NCBI GenBank assembly: GCA_035578175.1
Contig: JAQMRL010000001.1
Span: 437,818,639-437,882,638, forward strand
Direction of reading: 5' to 3'
Source: Catonia carolina
Taxonomy: Eukaryota > Arthropoda > Insecta > Hemiptera > Achilidae
DNA: 64,000 nt
Part shown: positions 45,401 to 57,400 of the stretch, one piece after another
Numbering within the stretch: position 1 is the stretch's first letter
Layout: the number at the start of each line of letters is the position of its first letter
Translations under genes and position numbers: made by a program
The notes under the pieces: generated by a model
What the model saw: the letters and a program-made list of their open reading frames with translations, nothing else
Told to the model about the DNA's origin: nothing
Databases searched by the model: none

Positions 45401-48400
45401 TAATTACTTTAGATTTGTCTATTATCACTGTTATTAATACGATTTTGTTTAAGCGTTTTTATTTATCATCTCCAAGTTGTTTAGTAATAAAATCGTATCA
45501 TTAACATACAAGTATAAATAATAAAATCAATCATGTTACTGTAGTGAAGCACAGTATAATGAAAAGCAGCGTGCAATTCAATTATTTTATTTTACAGTAC
45601 TAACATAATGCTTATTATCTTCTTTAAATTCTACAAGTTATCTCTGTTCATAAATACAATTCGTGCCAATTGCCATTCATGATCATGAATTGCAGTAAGT
45701 ATAATTGATGATTTCCTAATATAATTTTTATTTATTAATTCACAGTCATTCATGATTGATTTTCTCGTTGCTATTATGGGAGTGATTTAAATATTTGTGT
45801 GTTAGCTTTATTATATTGTAAGATTTTTTTTTTTAATTCCTAATTTTGTGTACTGTCGCCGACTGCGGCCGACGACACGTGGCAAAACCTTGTTTTTGAA
45901 ATTAGTGGCCCTGAAAAGGGCCGTTTAATTGTGTTGCCAAAATCAGCTGTTTAACAGCTGATTTTCGGAGACGAAGGTTCCTGGTTCAAATCCTAGTAAA
46001 AGTAGTTACTTTTATACGGATTTGAATACTAGACAGTGGTTACCGTTGTAATCTGATGGTTGGGGTTTAATTAACCATACTTTCTCAGGAATGGTCGGCC
46101 TGGATCCGTACAAGACTACACCTCATTTACACATCATACACATCATCCTCATCTCAATGGGTCATGGGGTTGCTTATTGTTCTAATTTGAACAGATTGCA
46201 ACGTACACAAATTAGGAATAAAAAAAAAAAAATTGTGTTGGCCCTAAAAAGGGCCGTTGCTGACGGTCGGAAGCGGCGAGCCAGCGTGGTAGAAGCGGAG
46301 CCCGAAGAGTGACGGCTCGGCTACCAGGTTCAGGCCTAGCCTTCCCTCAGCTGCAGTTGGGTCCCCACTGCAGCGTGGCGGTGGTGGCCCCCAGAGCGCC
46401 GCCGAGGGGACTCTCTCCGGGCCAGTGAAGGCTGACCGGTGCGGGAATGTAACGTCCACCACCGGTAGCGTAGACCAGGGATGGTGCGTATGGTCTCGGC
46501 TAGGCTCGTCTTCTTCAGTCAAGAGCTCTTCTTTCTTCGTTCTTCTCCGCTTGCGAGTTGAGTGAAGAGTGCCTCTCGCAGGTGAGAATGCTCTCTTAAA
46601 TACCTCTCCTTTGAGTCAACCAGGTGGTGGAGAGAGGCTGTAGGCTCTGCGCGTCTGTAGCGCTCTGCGCAGCAGGCAGTGGGACTGTGTGTAGATGCTA
46701 ATATTGGAAGGGCAGGCGGCGATAGTACATTGCAATCTGTTCAATTTAGAACAATAAGCAACCCCATGACCCAACCCAATGAGATGAGGTTGATGTGTAT
46801 GACGTGTAAATGACGTGTAGTCTTGTACAGACCCAGGCTGACCATTCCTGAGAGAGTATGGTTAATTAAACCCCAACCATCAAAGTACACTGGTAACCAA
46901 ACCACTGTCGAGTATTCAAATCCGTATAAAAGTAACTATCTTTACTAGGATTTGAAGCAGGAACCTCCGTCTTCGAAAATCAGCTGATTTTGGCGACGAC
47001 TTTACCTGTAGACCAACCCGGTGGGTTATATAATAAGATTTAATCTAAAGTCCAGCCTTTCTAAGTTTGCTTCTACTGTAAACAAATAATGACGTCACTG
47101 AGCATGCGCATTATATAAAAATGGGTACATGCTGATTAAAAAAAACAACAAAATACTTTTAAACATTATTAAATACAAAATACTTTAAAAAGTATTTATA
47201 TAAATGAAACTCGTAGGCCTACATCATGTCATGCCTGATGTTTTAAGTACTTTTAATACAAAATATAGTGAACTTAGTAGGAATACAACATCCATAAAGT
47301 GGTGGACTCTAGCGTGCACTCTGTAGTAGCTGGCTTTGGTTTGTTGACAGTAGGAGCAAACTAAGAACGGCTCAACTGTAGATTCTTTTGAGATTGTATT
47401 TTGTTTTTTTTTATATTAAAAGTTGCATTAACTGGTTGGTTATTAGCGTGGGTAATTTATCAAGAACAGAAGGTCGAGATCTGATTATTGATAAATGATA
47501 ACACTTCCTTTTAAACTTATAAACAAATTTTTATTAACAAATTAAATAATTACAATAAATTATTATGTTTGTAACTACTAGTTTTACAATTAAACTACTT
47601 TACTTAAAAGTAGACTAAATTTATTGTAAAATATTATTAAGGGGGGGGGGGAGTCTACCTAGACAAACAAAAAAATTCTTGTTCAGCAAATTTTTACTCT
47701 CTCTTGCCTTGTATGGCAGTCGCATTGGCGTAGTTAGTAACGCGCTCGCCTCTCATCATGCGGTCTTAAGTTCGAATCCCATTCAGGCACGGCATATTTT
47801 CATACGTTACAAAAAATCATTTCATCCTCACCGTCTGCATTAACAGTAATTGCAGAACAGTCGGACGTTAAACCAAAAAAGAAAAAAAATCTTGCCTTGT
47901 ATGAATTTGTAGGGAAGTAAAGTACTGTTTTCATGTCGATTTTTTGAAATTGAGTTTTCACCAGAAATACGTGTTTGTTAGGAGGCCACTGAACCCAAAA
48001 AAGTATATTTTTAGCGATTGTTGTTTTGTGTGTGTGCACACGCACGCGTGTGGGTGTGGACGAAATATCTCAAGAACAAAATATCATGTGAAGTTGAAAT
48101 TTGGATCTAAGTTAAGTACTACTAGAGGGGATCTGATACGAACATTTTCATCTAAATCGGTCAACCGGAAATACTAATCATTTTACACTTTTTTGCAATT
48201 TTCTCAAAAACAGCTCATATAATTTTTTTTAAATTTCATGATATCTGCTGAAATTCTTGAGGGCCTGTGCTCTTTTTGAAAATGTGTTTTTTAAGTGTGC
48301 AGCCTTAATACACATTTTAGGACGAAAGTGTACCAATGAATTATTTATAGAAAATTAAAAAAACCTACAAATTTTATTTCAAGCATTTTTCTACAGAGCC

Positions 48401-51400
48401 TAGATTTGCATCAATTAGTGATTTCCCATGTTTTTAAGTTCTACAGAGGTTGATTTTCATTTTGCAACATTCTTTCAATTAAAATTTGGCTATTTTTCAC
48501 TTTAAATTGTTCACTAATTGTTAAAACATAGGTTTTATTGTTCATTAATTACATTGGCAAGGGAAAGCCATATTAGTGTCATACCAGATTTTTAATATAT
48601 ACTATATAGGTATTTCTATTTTATATAATCCAGATTGTTCTGGTTTTTAGTTCAATTAGGATATTAGAAAAAAACAATTTTTTAAATTTGTAAAATATCA
48701 GGCACTCCGTGTTAGGGCCATATACTTATCTGAGGATATCAGGTGATGACTGCTTCGGTTTGTTACCTTAAAAACAATTTTGTTACTAATTTTACCAAGA
48801 AATATTCATAATATTAATTATTATTGTAAATTGTTCCAGGGCCAGATCAAGTAATTCCATCAGATTTAGCTTGGACATGTAATGCTAATGGCAGTGTTAA
48901 AATAAGAGGAGATGCAAAAAGTTTGCAGGAACGACCACCAATATCTGTTCCTGGACTTTTACATAAAACATGCACTGAATTTCCAGAAAGAGTAGCATTA
49001 TCGGTTAAGAATACAGATGGCTCATGGACTGAGATAAAATACAAGTTAGTATGTACCTTGATATATTTTTTATAGATAAACATCTATGATTACGTTTGTA
49101 TATTTTATAGGTTTTTCCCCATTCTTTTATCCATCGAACATAAAAGCGGTAAACATTAAAAAGTAGAAAAAATTATTTTGTTAAATGTAATGATTAAAAT
49201 GATTAATGAAGGAGTCTTTATAAAACTACAATAATTACAAGTAATGAGAATGGTATAATTGAAAATGCTTAAAGGATAATGTTTATTTTAGCTGGATGTA
49301 GATATTTTTATGATGAAACATAGTGCAAGATAATATTGTCCGGCAGAGAGGTAGATACACGCCAACTAGTGTAAAACTTTCGTTTACAACCTATAGGTGC
49401 TTGCCTCGCATGGAGTACTCTTACAGTAGATGGACTATACATCTTGCTGTGGGTCGGAGAGGTATGTGGGGTATGTGGGGTCAAAGTCAAGTATGCGCAT
49501 GCGCAGTCCAGCGCTCACAGTAATTGGCTTGGCCATTAACAATGGCCAAGCCAATTGCAAAATCTATAAAGCTGTTAGCTTTATAGATTTTACTTTCTCT
49601 TGCCTATATGAATATATAGGAAGGAAAGTATTGTTTTCATGTCAATTTTTCGAAACCGAGTTTTCACCGGATCTATACGTTTTCAGACCCCCTGAACCCA
49701 AAAAACATGTTTTTAGCGATTGGTCTGTGTGTGTGTGTGTATACAAAATATCTCAAGAACGGAACATCGTACGAACTTGAAACTTGATACTTAAGTTACA
49801 TACCACTACCGGACCCGACACGAACATTTTCATCAAAATTGGTCAACCAGAAGTAGTAGTTTATTCGTATAATTTTTCACTTTTTTGCGATTTTCTCAAA
49901 AACTGGTCCTACGATTTTTTTTAAAATCGCCTGGTTTATTCAATTTTTTATTCTCTACAAGATAAGGTAGGCGTCATGTTTGCTGAAATTCTGGGTGAGG
50001 CTTTTTTCACGTAAAAACATAGTTTTTTTAAGATTACGGCTTTAATATGCAATTTAGCGCAAAACTTTATAAAAAAAAAGTTGTAGAGAATTTAAAATGC
50101 TACAACTTTTATGTCAAACATTTTTTTGTATAACGCTTAGTTTAGCGGTAATTAGCGATTTTTTTTGTTTTTTTCTCACGAAAACATGTGAAAAAAGATT
50201 TTTTTAAAGATTTCTGCCTTAGTATGCATTTTATGACAAAAGTGTATATAATAAAATTTATAGAAAATTAAGAGATCTACAACTTTTATTGAGAAAATGT
50301 TTCTCTACAGAGTCTAATTTAGCGTGAAAGAGTGATTTTCTGTATTTTTAAGCCACACTGAGATTGATTTTCATTTTGTGTCTTTCACTCATGATTAAAA
50401 TAAGGTTAGTTTTTTGTTTATTTCTAATGTTTTATTACTAATGTTAGGTTATATTGGTCATTATTTGCATTGGCAAGAGAAAGTTGTGTGAGTGTTTTGC
50501 ACCAGATTTTTTTTTTGTTAGGTTAGTGTAACATTTAGTCATTATGTTTTATGAAAGTAATAAATATGTGGTCATAATTATTATTAATAAGTTTCCTGAA
50601 TTTCCAGGCAATATGAAGAAGACGTAAGAACTGTTGCTAAAGGTTTCCTTAAATTAGGTCTGGAGAGGTACAGCTCAGTTGCTATTATTGGTTTCAACTC
50701 AATTGAATGGTTTTATTCTGATCTCGGTGCCATATTAGCTGGGTAAGTGATCTTCAATATTTATCATGTCTTTCTGTCTGTCACGGTGCAATATTATCAC
50801 TGAAAATAGTCGGTGTATTGATTTTCATTCAAAAATAAATCTTTATAATGCATCCTGCAGTTTGAAATTATTTCTGCTTCATATAATGAATTTATATACT
50901 AATAATTTCACCAATTTTCTTTTTAAACTTTTTTTTTAATCCCTAATTTGTGTACGTTTCAATCTGTTCAATTCAGAACAATAAGCAACCCCATGACCCA
51001 ATGAGATGAGGATGATGTGTATGACATGTAAATGAGGTGTAGTCTTGTACAGACTCAGGTTGATCATTCCTAAGAGAGTATGGTTAATTGAACCCCAACC
51101 ATCAAAGTACACCGGTAATCACTTTCTAGCACTCAAATCCGTATACAAGTAACTACCTTTACTAGGATTTGAACCACGAACTTTCGTCTCCAAAAATCAG
51201 CTGTTAAACAGCTGATTTTGGCGACGACTTTACCTCTAGACTAGCCCGGTGGGTTTCTTTTTAAACTGCATCACCTTTATTTTTATTCTTACTTACACAT
51301 GTTTCGGTTGATCCACCATCATCTGAGTAAATAAAATAATTGAAATCAAAAACAATTTTATCTCACTTATTTAAAATTTACAGAAGATGATACATCTTCA

Positions 51401-54400
51401 GTCATTTATATAAAACTGAAATTTTATACAAATAACTGAAGATGTATCATTTTCTATAAATTTTAAATAAGTGAGATAAAAATTTTTTTGGTTTCAATTT
51501 TTTTATTTACTCAGATGATGGTGGATCCACCGAAATACGTGTAAGTAAGAATAAAAATAAAGGTGACGCAGTTTAAAAAGAAGGTTGGTGAAATTATTAC
51601 GTATACAAATTCATTATATGTATTGATTTTACTGAGGTTTTATACTTTAGCGTAAGGTAATTTTTAGATTCACTTATATTACACTTGTTTTCCTGAGAAG
51701 GATATAGACAGGAAGGTAGTAAGGTTTAGAAATATATGCGGAACAATGAAAAGGACGCTGAGAAAAGACAAGAAGAGATACACAAATACTATTGTATCAG
51801 GTGATGGCAGTTCCTACCCTGTTGTATGGCTCAGAGGCTTGGGTATTGACGCAACGGAAAAACAAATGTTGGAATCGGCAGAAATGAGTTTTTTTGCGAG
51901 CAGTAAAAGGATGCTCAGGGGTGAGCCACATAAGAAGTGAGGACATAAGAGAGAAACTACAGTTCAGCCATTCTTAGTTTGCTCCTACTGTCAACAAACC
52001 AAAGCCAGCTACTACAGGGTGCATGCTAGAGTCCGCGACTTTATGGATGTCGTATTCCTATTAAGTTAACTATCTTTTAGATTATAAGTACTTAAAACAT
52101 CAGTCATGATACTATGTAGGCCTAACAATTTCATTTATATAAATACTTTTAAAAGTATTTTGTATTTAAATACTTTTGAAAGTATTTTGTTGTTACTTTT
52201 TAATCAGCGTGTACTCATTTTTATATAATGCGCATGCTCAGTGATGTCATTATTTGTTTACATTAGGAGCAAACTAAGAAAAGCTGGACTGTACAGGTTG
52301 TTAGCGTACATGAGAGAATCATAAAGTACAAGGAAAGATGGAAGGAACATCTAAACAGAATGACGGATGGAAGAATACCGAAGCAGATGTGGGAATATAA
52401 ACCACAAAGCAAAAGAGCTCTGGGTAGACCAAGGAAAAGATGGATTTGAAGAGAGTGATGTCGGAACAGGCCAAGGCCTAATCCATGAAGAGAAGAAGAA
52501 GAAGAAGAACTTTTATTACAGTATGTTCTTTATGTAGAACTTGTCTGATGGTTCAAGTTGTGTGAGCTGTGAATGAGATAAGCCCCCACTTTCTCCCACC
52601 TTCTCTGTGTAGTTGTTTCATTATGACACACTAAACTGTGCCTACATCATGAATTAATGTTTTTTTACATGTACAGTTATTTTGTTCCATTTTACTTTCT
52701 CTTACCCTATATAAATATATATTGAAAGAAAGTAAGGATTGTTTTCATGTTGTTTTTTTTTAAATTGAGTTTCCACTGGGATACACATTTTCAGACCCCC
52801 CTGAACCCAAAAAACATGTTTTCAACGATTGTTCCGTATGTTTACATGCGCCTGTGCGTGAACAAAATATCTAACAACGAAGTATTATTTAAAGTAGAAA
52901 CTTGGAACTTAAATCCTATCAACATAAACATTTTCATTAAAATCAATCAACTGGAAGCAGTAGTTTATTCGTGCAATCTTTTACTTTTTTGCAATTTTCA
53001 CAAAAACGGCTTTTACAATTTTTTTTAAAAATTGCCTCATTTACTACACTTTTTATGCTCTACAAGACAGCATAAGGGCCATTTCTGCTGAAATTCTTGG
53101 GGGCCTGTGCTGTCATGATAATTTTTTTTTAAGATTGCGGCCTGAATCATTTTAGGACAAAAGTGTACATAATAAAAGTTATAGAGTTGTAATAAAAAAT
53201 ATAAAGTAATAAAAGTGTTGTAGTAAATTTAAAAACCTACAACTTTTATTTCCAGCGGTTTATTCTACAATGCTTAGTAAAGCATCAATTAGTGATTTTC
53301 TGTAATTGCTCATTAAAAATTTGAAAAATGAAAACTAAGTAAAAAATTAGTGTGGCATTATAATATCTTTACCACATTTTATTCAATTACATGTCCAAAC
53401 TACAAGACTCAGAACTGCGCCTCCTATAGGTATGTATTTTTGATGTTATTATACAGCATTATGTTTCCTTAAATACTTTTTCTAAATTTCATCTGTTGTA
53501 CTTAATTTATCTGTAAATTTTAATTTTCAGAGGATTTGCTGCTGGTATGTACACAACAAACAGTCCAGAAGCATGTTTCCACTGCCTTGAATCAAGTAAA
53601 TCAAATATTTGCATCGTAGAAGATGAAAAGCAATTACAAAAAATATTGGAAGTTAAAAGTAGATTACCATTACTAAAAGCAATAATACAATATACTGGTG
53701 AACCAAAGGAATCTGGTGTGTTAAGTGTAAGTTTAATTTGTTACTAATTATAAAATTTTGTTGTTGTTTAGGTCATCAGCCGAAAGGCTGGTTTGAACCT
53801 GTAGAAGTTTTACCAAGTAAAACGAGGAGTGAGGTGGGTTACAATTGCCTTCCTCTTTGAATGGAAAAGTACACTTATCAGCATGCCGAGCCCTCTGAAA
53901 AGCACATATTTTCCACTCTGCAAATGACACCTTCACTTCATTCACCTCAGGGTTTGGCTGTATAATGAAATTCATTACTTTCAGAGGAGATAACTCTGAT
54001 TAGTGTCTTTTACACCTCTACCTCTTCTGTTCTTAAATGATTCAGTCATTTAATTGGCTGACCATGTGACAAGAAACAGAACTATTTATTTTAGCCCTGC
54101 AACGAACAGATTGAGTGTAACTAATTTGACACTCCACCTGTCTGTTATGGGCAGTATAAAATTTTATTGAGAATTTTAAATTCTATTAGTAAAACTTAGT
54201 CTAATACTAATTTGTATTAGTACTATGTAGTGATGAGCATCGATAGCCGATGTTTTCAAAACATCAATGTTTTCAGTTGTATGTCGATGTTTTTACCATC
54301 GATGGTAATAGATCGATGTTTATTGGGCATCAATGTTTTAATGTCGATATTTTCTGCAATCCATTGATGACTCGTTTTGGTCATGAGCATTATAATAAAA

Positions 54401-57400
54401 TTTAAGTTTTTTCTTTGATTGATATTTTCTTAATTAAAATTTCGAGTTTCTTATTTGACTGTAGTTTCATTTAAGTAATCCACCCAAGACCCAATCTACT
54501 TAAAACGTTTGAAATTAGAATAAATTATGATCTATTTATAAGCCTATTCACTCATAGAGCAGTAACTTTTCTAAAAAAAATTTATTTAAAAAAATATGTT
54601 TAAATAATTTGTTAATATCATTAACATCATAAGTTTTAAATGTTGTAGATCAAAACATCGATGTTTTTCACCAGAAAACATCGATGTTTGATGTTCCATG
54701 TTTTTAACACATCGATGGTCTTGGTCGATGTAGACATCGATGGTAAACATCGATGTTTTCTTTTCGATGCTCATCACTAGTACTATGGTTGTTTGTTTCA
54801 CTTGAACAAACAATCAAAAACAGTCATACTCAAGAAAATTAAAAGAATAATCGGAAAATAGTGCATCAACAAAAAGTACCAAAAAGACAGTTAATGGTGG
54901 ATCATACCAATCAATGTTTTGTATATGAAGCTAGTACCTATTACTGATACCATGGATAAGAGGAGATTTGGATTCTTTTAACACATTGTGAGAATTTAAG
55001 AGGGCTGTGAGGAAGAGAAGTGAAATATTTACAGTGCTGCCAACCTCAACAGTGAGACACTACTAGTACATTTCACTACCGTGTAGGTTCTACAAACATT
55101 TTGTAAGCTGTGGTTTATTCTGAGAATATTTTTTTGTCATAAACCTTATAAGAAATAAATGTGACCTGTAATATTGCTTAATTACATGACGAGAAATGTT
55201 TGTAATTATCAGCTACCTTGTTCCATTGGAACAAAATTTTCTACGAATGAATCGCCTTGTTTACTATCGCTGTCACCAGCGTCTTCACTATCAGCCTAAC
55301 CGTTTCCTTTTTTCTACCTAACCGTCTCCTTTTTTCTACCTAACCGTCTCCTTTTTTCTACCTAACCATCTCCTTTTTTCTACCTAACTGTCTCCTTTTT
55401 TCTACCTATCCGTTTCCTTTTTTCTACCTAACCGTCTCCTTTTTTCTACCTAACCGTTTCCTTTTTTCTACCTAACCGTCTCATTTTTTCTACCTAACCG
55501 TTTCCTTTTTTCTACCTAACCGTCTCCTTTTTTCTACCTAACCGTTTCCTTTTTTCTACCTAACCGTCTCCTTTTTTCTACCTAACCGTCTCCTTTTTTC
55601 TACCTAACCGTTTCCTTTTTTCTACCTAACCGTCTCCTTTTTTCTACCTAACCGTCTCCTTTTTTCTACCTAACCGTTTCCTTTTTTCTACCGAACCGTC
55701 TCCTTTTTTCTACATAACCGTCTCCTTTTTTTACCAGGTGTCAACAAAACCGTAGAAAATATCTTCTTTTCATCTTTATTTCCTTCTTTATATTTTGAAT
55801 TGTGGAAAGAGAAACATCACAGTAGTTAGCCACTCGCTCATGGCTTTTGTTAAGACGCAGGGAATGACATTTTTGTTTAGCTTCAACTTCACAGCATATT
55901 ATTACATTGCATGTTATATTTCGTTCAGCACTGTGAATTCTCACATTGTGAGAATTTAAGGTTCAAGAATTTTGAAACTACTAATATAGCAAAGTATCAA
56001 CTCAACAAATATCAAGACAGAATGTAGATGGATCAGAAAAACAAGAGAGGATCTGAGGGAAATTGGCTTTACACCAGAAGACTCCACAGACAAAAAATTT
56101 AAACAAAAAGATCCAGGATAGAAACACTAGCTTCACACTGACAAGAAAAAAACACAACACGGACATTTTTAAAGGCCATAAAGATCAGAACATGTGAGGA
56201 AGTACTGGGAGAACTACAAGGCCCAAACAGTCCCTCTGAAGAGACTTGGGTGATGGACTGACAATGGTATTAGAACAGGACAAGAGATTGGAAAGTGATG
56301 TTTATTTGAATAACACATCGCTTAAAATGAACGCTTAAAATTTTTTGGCGCTGTTTTTTACTTGAGATACTGATCAGCTATGATTATGAAACCAATAGTA
56401 AGCAGGCACTGGGCTATAAGCCGGAGGACAGGAGAGAACGAGGACACCCAAGCTAGAGATGGGCAGATTTGAGAGGTTCAGAACAGGCAGAGATGCCTAA
56501 TCCTTGAAAGGCAGAAGAAGAAGAAAATTTTTAGTCATCTTTATGTTTCTCCGAATCGGAGGTTTCACAAGATTCTTATGACTGTCTTTTGGAGAATCAA
56601 AACTCATAATAGGTTCCCAGCGTAAGTGCCTCCCCGTACTACAATCCAATAATGAAGATGTGACTCCAATAAAAATAAAGAAGAAGTAAGAGCAGCTTGA
56701 AAGAAGAGACCAGATTAGTGAAAACTGGTAATGCATGTGTAATTTAAATTGCTTAGTAACGGGTGTTTCAAAAAGGACGCACTTCAAAGTTTGAGAACGC
56801 TAATTTATTACATTAAGTAATTACAAATTATACGGTATGAAATTATTACCTTTATAACATTCAGATTACCTTTAAAACTTCACAATAAATGTTAAAAATG
56901 ACTTACCTCCGCTTGTAATACAAGTTTGAACACGTTTCATAACATTTGCAGCCACTTTTTGTAGTGTTTGCTCATTAATGTTTGTAATCTCACTTTCAAT
57001 ATTAGCCTTCAATTCTTCAACTGTATGAGGATTGTTTTTAAAAACCTTACTCTTTAAATTCCCCCAAAGAAAAAATCTGCAGAAGTAAGATCTGGGGATC
57101 TTGGTGGCCACAATCCTTTTGATATCACACGATGGCCAAAAAATTCTCGTAACATATTCAGTGTTTCAGTAGAAGTATAGCACGTTGGGTTATCCTGCTG
57201 AAACCAACAATCTCGATCGTGTAATTCTAACAACGCTATAAATTGTTCAAGTAAGTTGCGGTACACCACACCATGTACAGAAGTGTCAAAAAATAAAGGC
57301 CCAACAATACGACGCCGGGAGATCGCACACCAAACATCAATTTTACGTGCGTGTAGTGGACGTTCATGAAATGTGTGAGGATTATGAGCGCTCCATATTC

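Larger units (their letters stand above)
45854..46724 (-). mobile_element. LTR-like element H3 with histone-type stem-loops
   Basis: The ends TGTCGCCG...CGGCGATA (45854 and 46724) sit between GTAC duplications (45850-45853 and 46725-46728). Read on the minus strand it has a tatttaag TATA-like box at 46595-46602, a G+C-rich region and two histone-type hairpins near the 3' end. A SINE-B splits the hairpins. It is related to H1 and H2 by ends and layout, but its coding region differs. Solo LTR is my preferred reading. Confidence 0.68.
45829..47030 (-). mobile_element. SINE-B split by element H3
   Basis: A minus-strand SINE-B begins at the T-run (45829), is interrupted at gtac (45850-45853) and resumes at 46725 with gtacattgcaatctg, running to the head near 47025. 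The interruption is element H3. Part of the head hairpin is lost. Confidence 0.83.
54982..55960. mobile_element. Insertion with 19-bp direct repeats, containing a transposase relic
   Basis: The direct repeat cacattgtgagaatttaag lies at 54982-55000 and 55942-55960, inside a LINE relic; it is most simply a target duplication. The insert (55001-55941) holds, on the minus strand, an N-terminal transposase piece, a 22-bp minisatellite, and a short acidic C terminus (ADSEDAGDSDSKQGDSFVEN, stop near 55224). Confidence 0.65.
54826..56285 (+). pseudogene. LINE C-terminal fragment (family LB), split by insertion
   Basis: The plus-strand pieces 54826-55000 (CINKKYQKDS, VPITDTMDKRRFGFF) and 55942-56285 (CRWIRKTREDLREIGFTPED, then a frameshifted tail ending VRKYWENYKAQTVP) are the same family as 7680-8264. 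A 941-bp insert flanked by a 19-bp direct repeat separates them. Confidence 0.7.

Noticed and set aside
49323..49523. Short frames on both strands at 49.3-49.5 kb as exons
   Set aside because: The sequence is the 3' part of MITE-F plus low-complexity ggggtatgtgggg; no splice context and no family resemblance.
54213..54790. The many atcgatg motifs as a DREF-type promoter cluster
   Set aside because: The motifs lie within a MITE with hAT-type ends and an 8-bp duplication, where subterminal transposase sites explain them.
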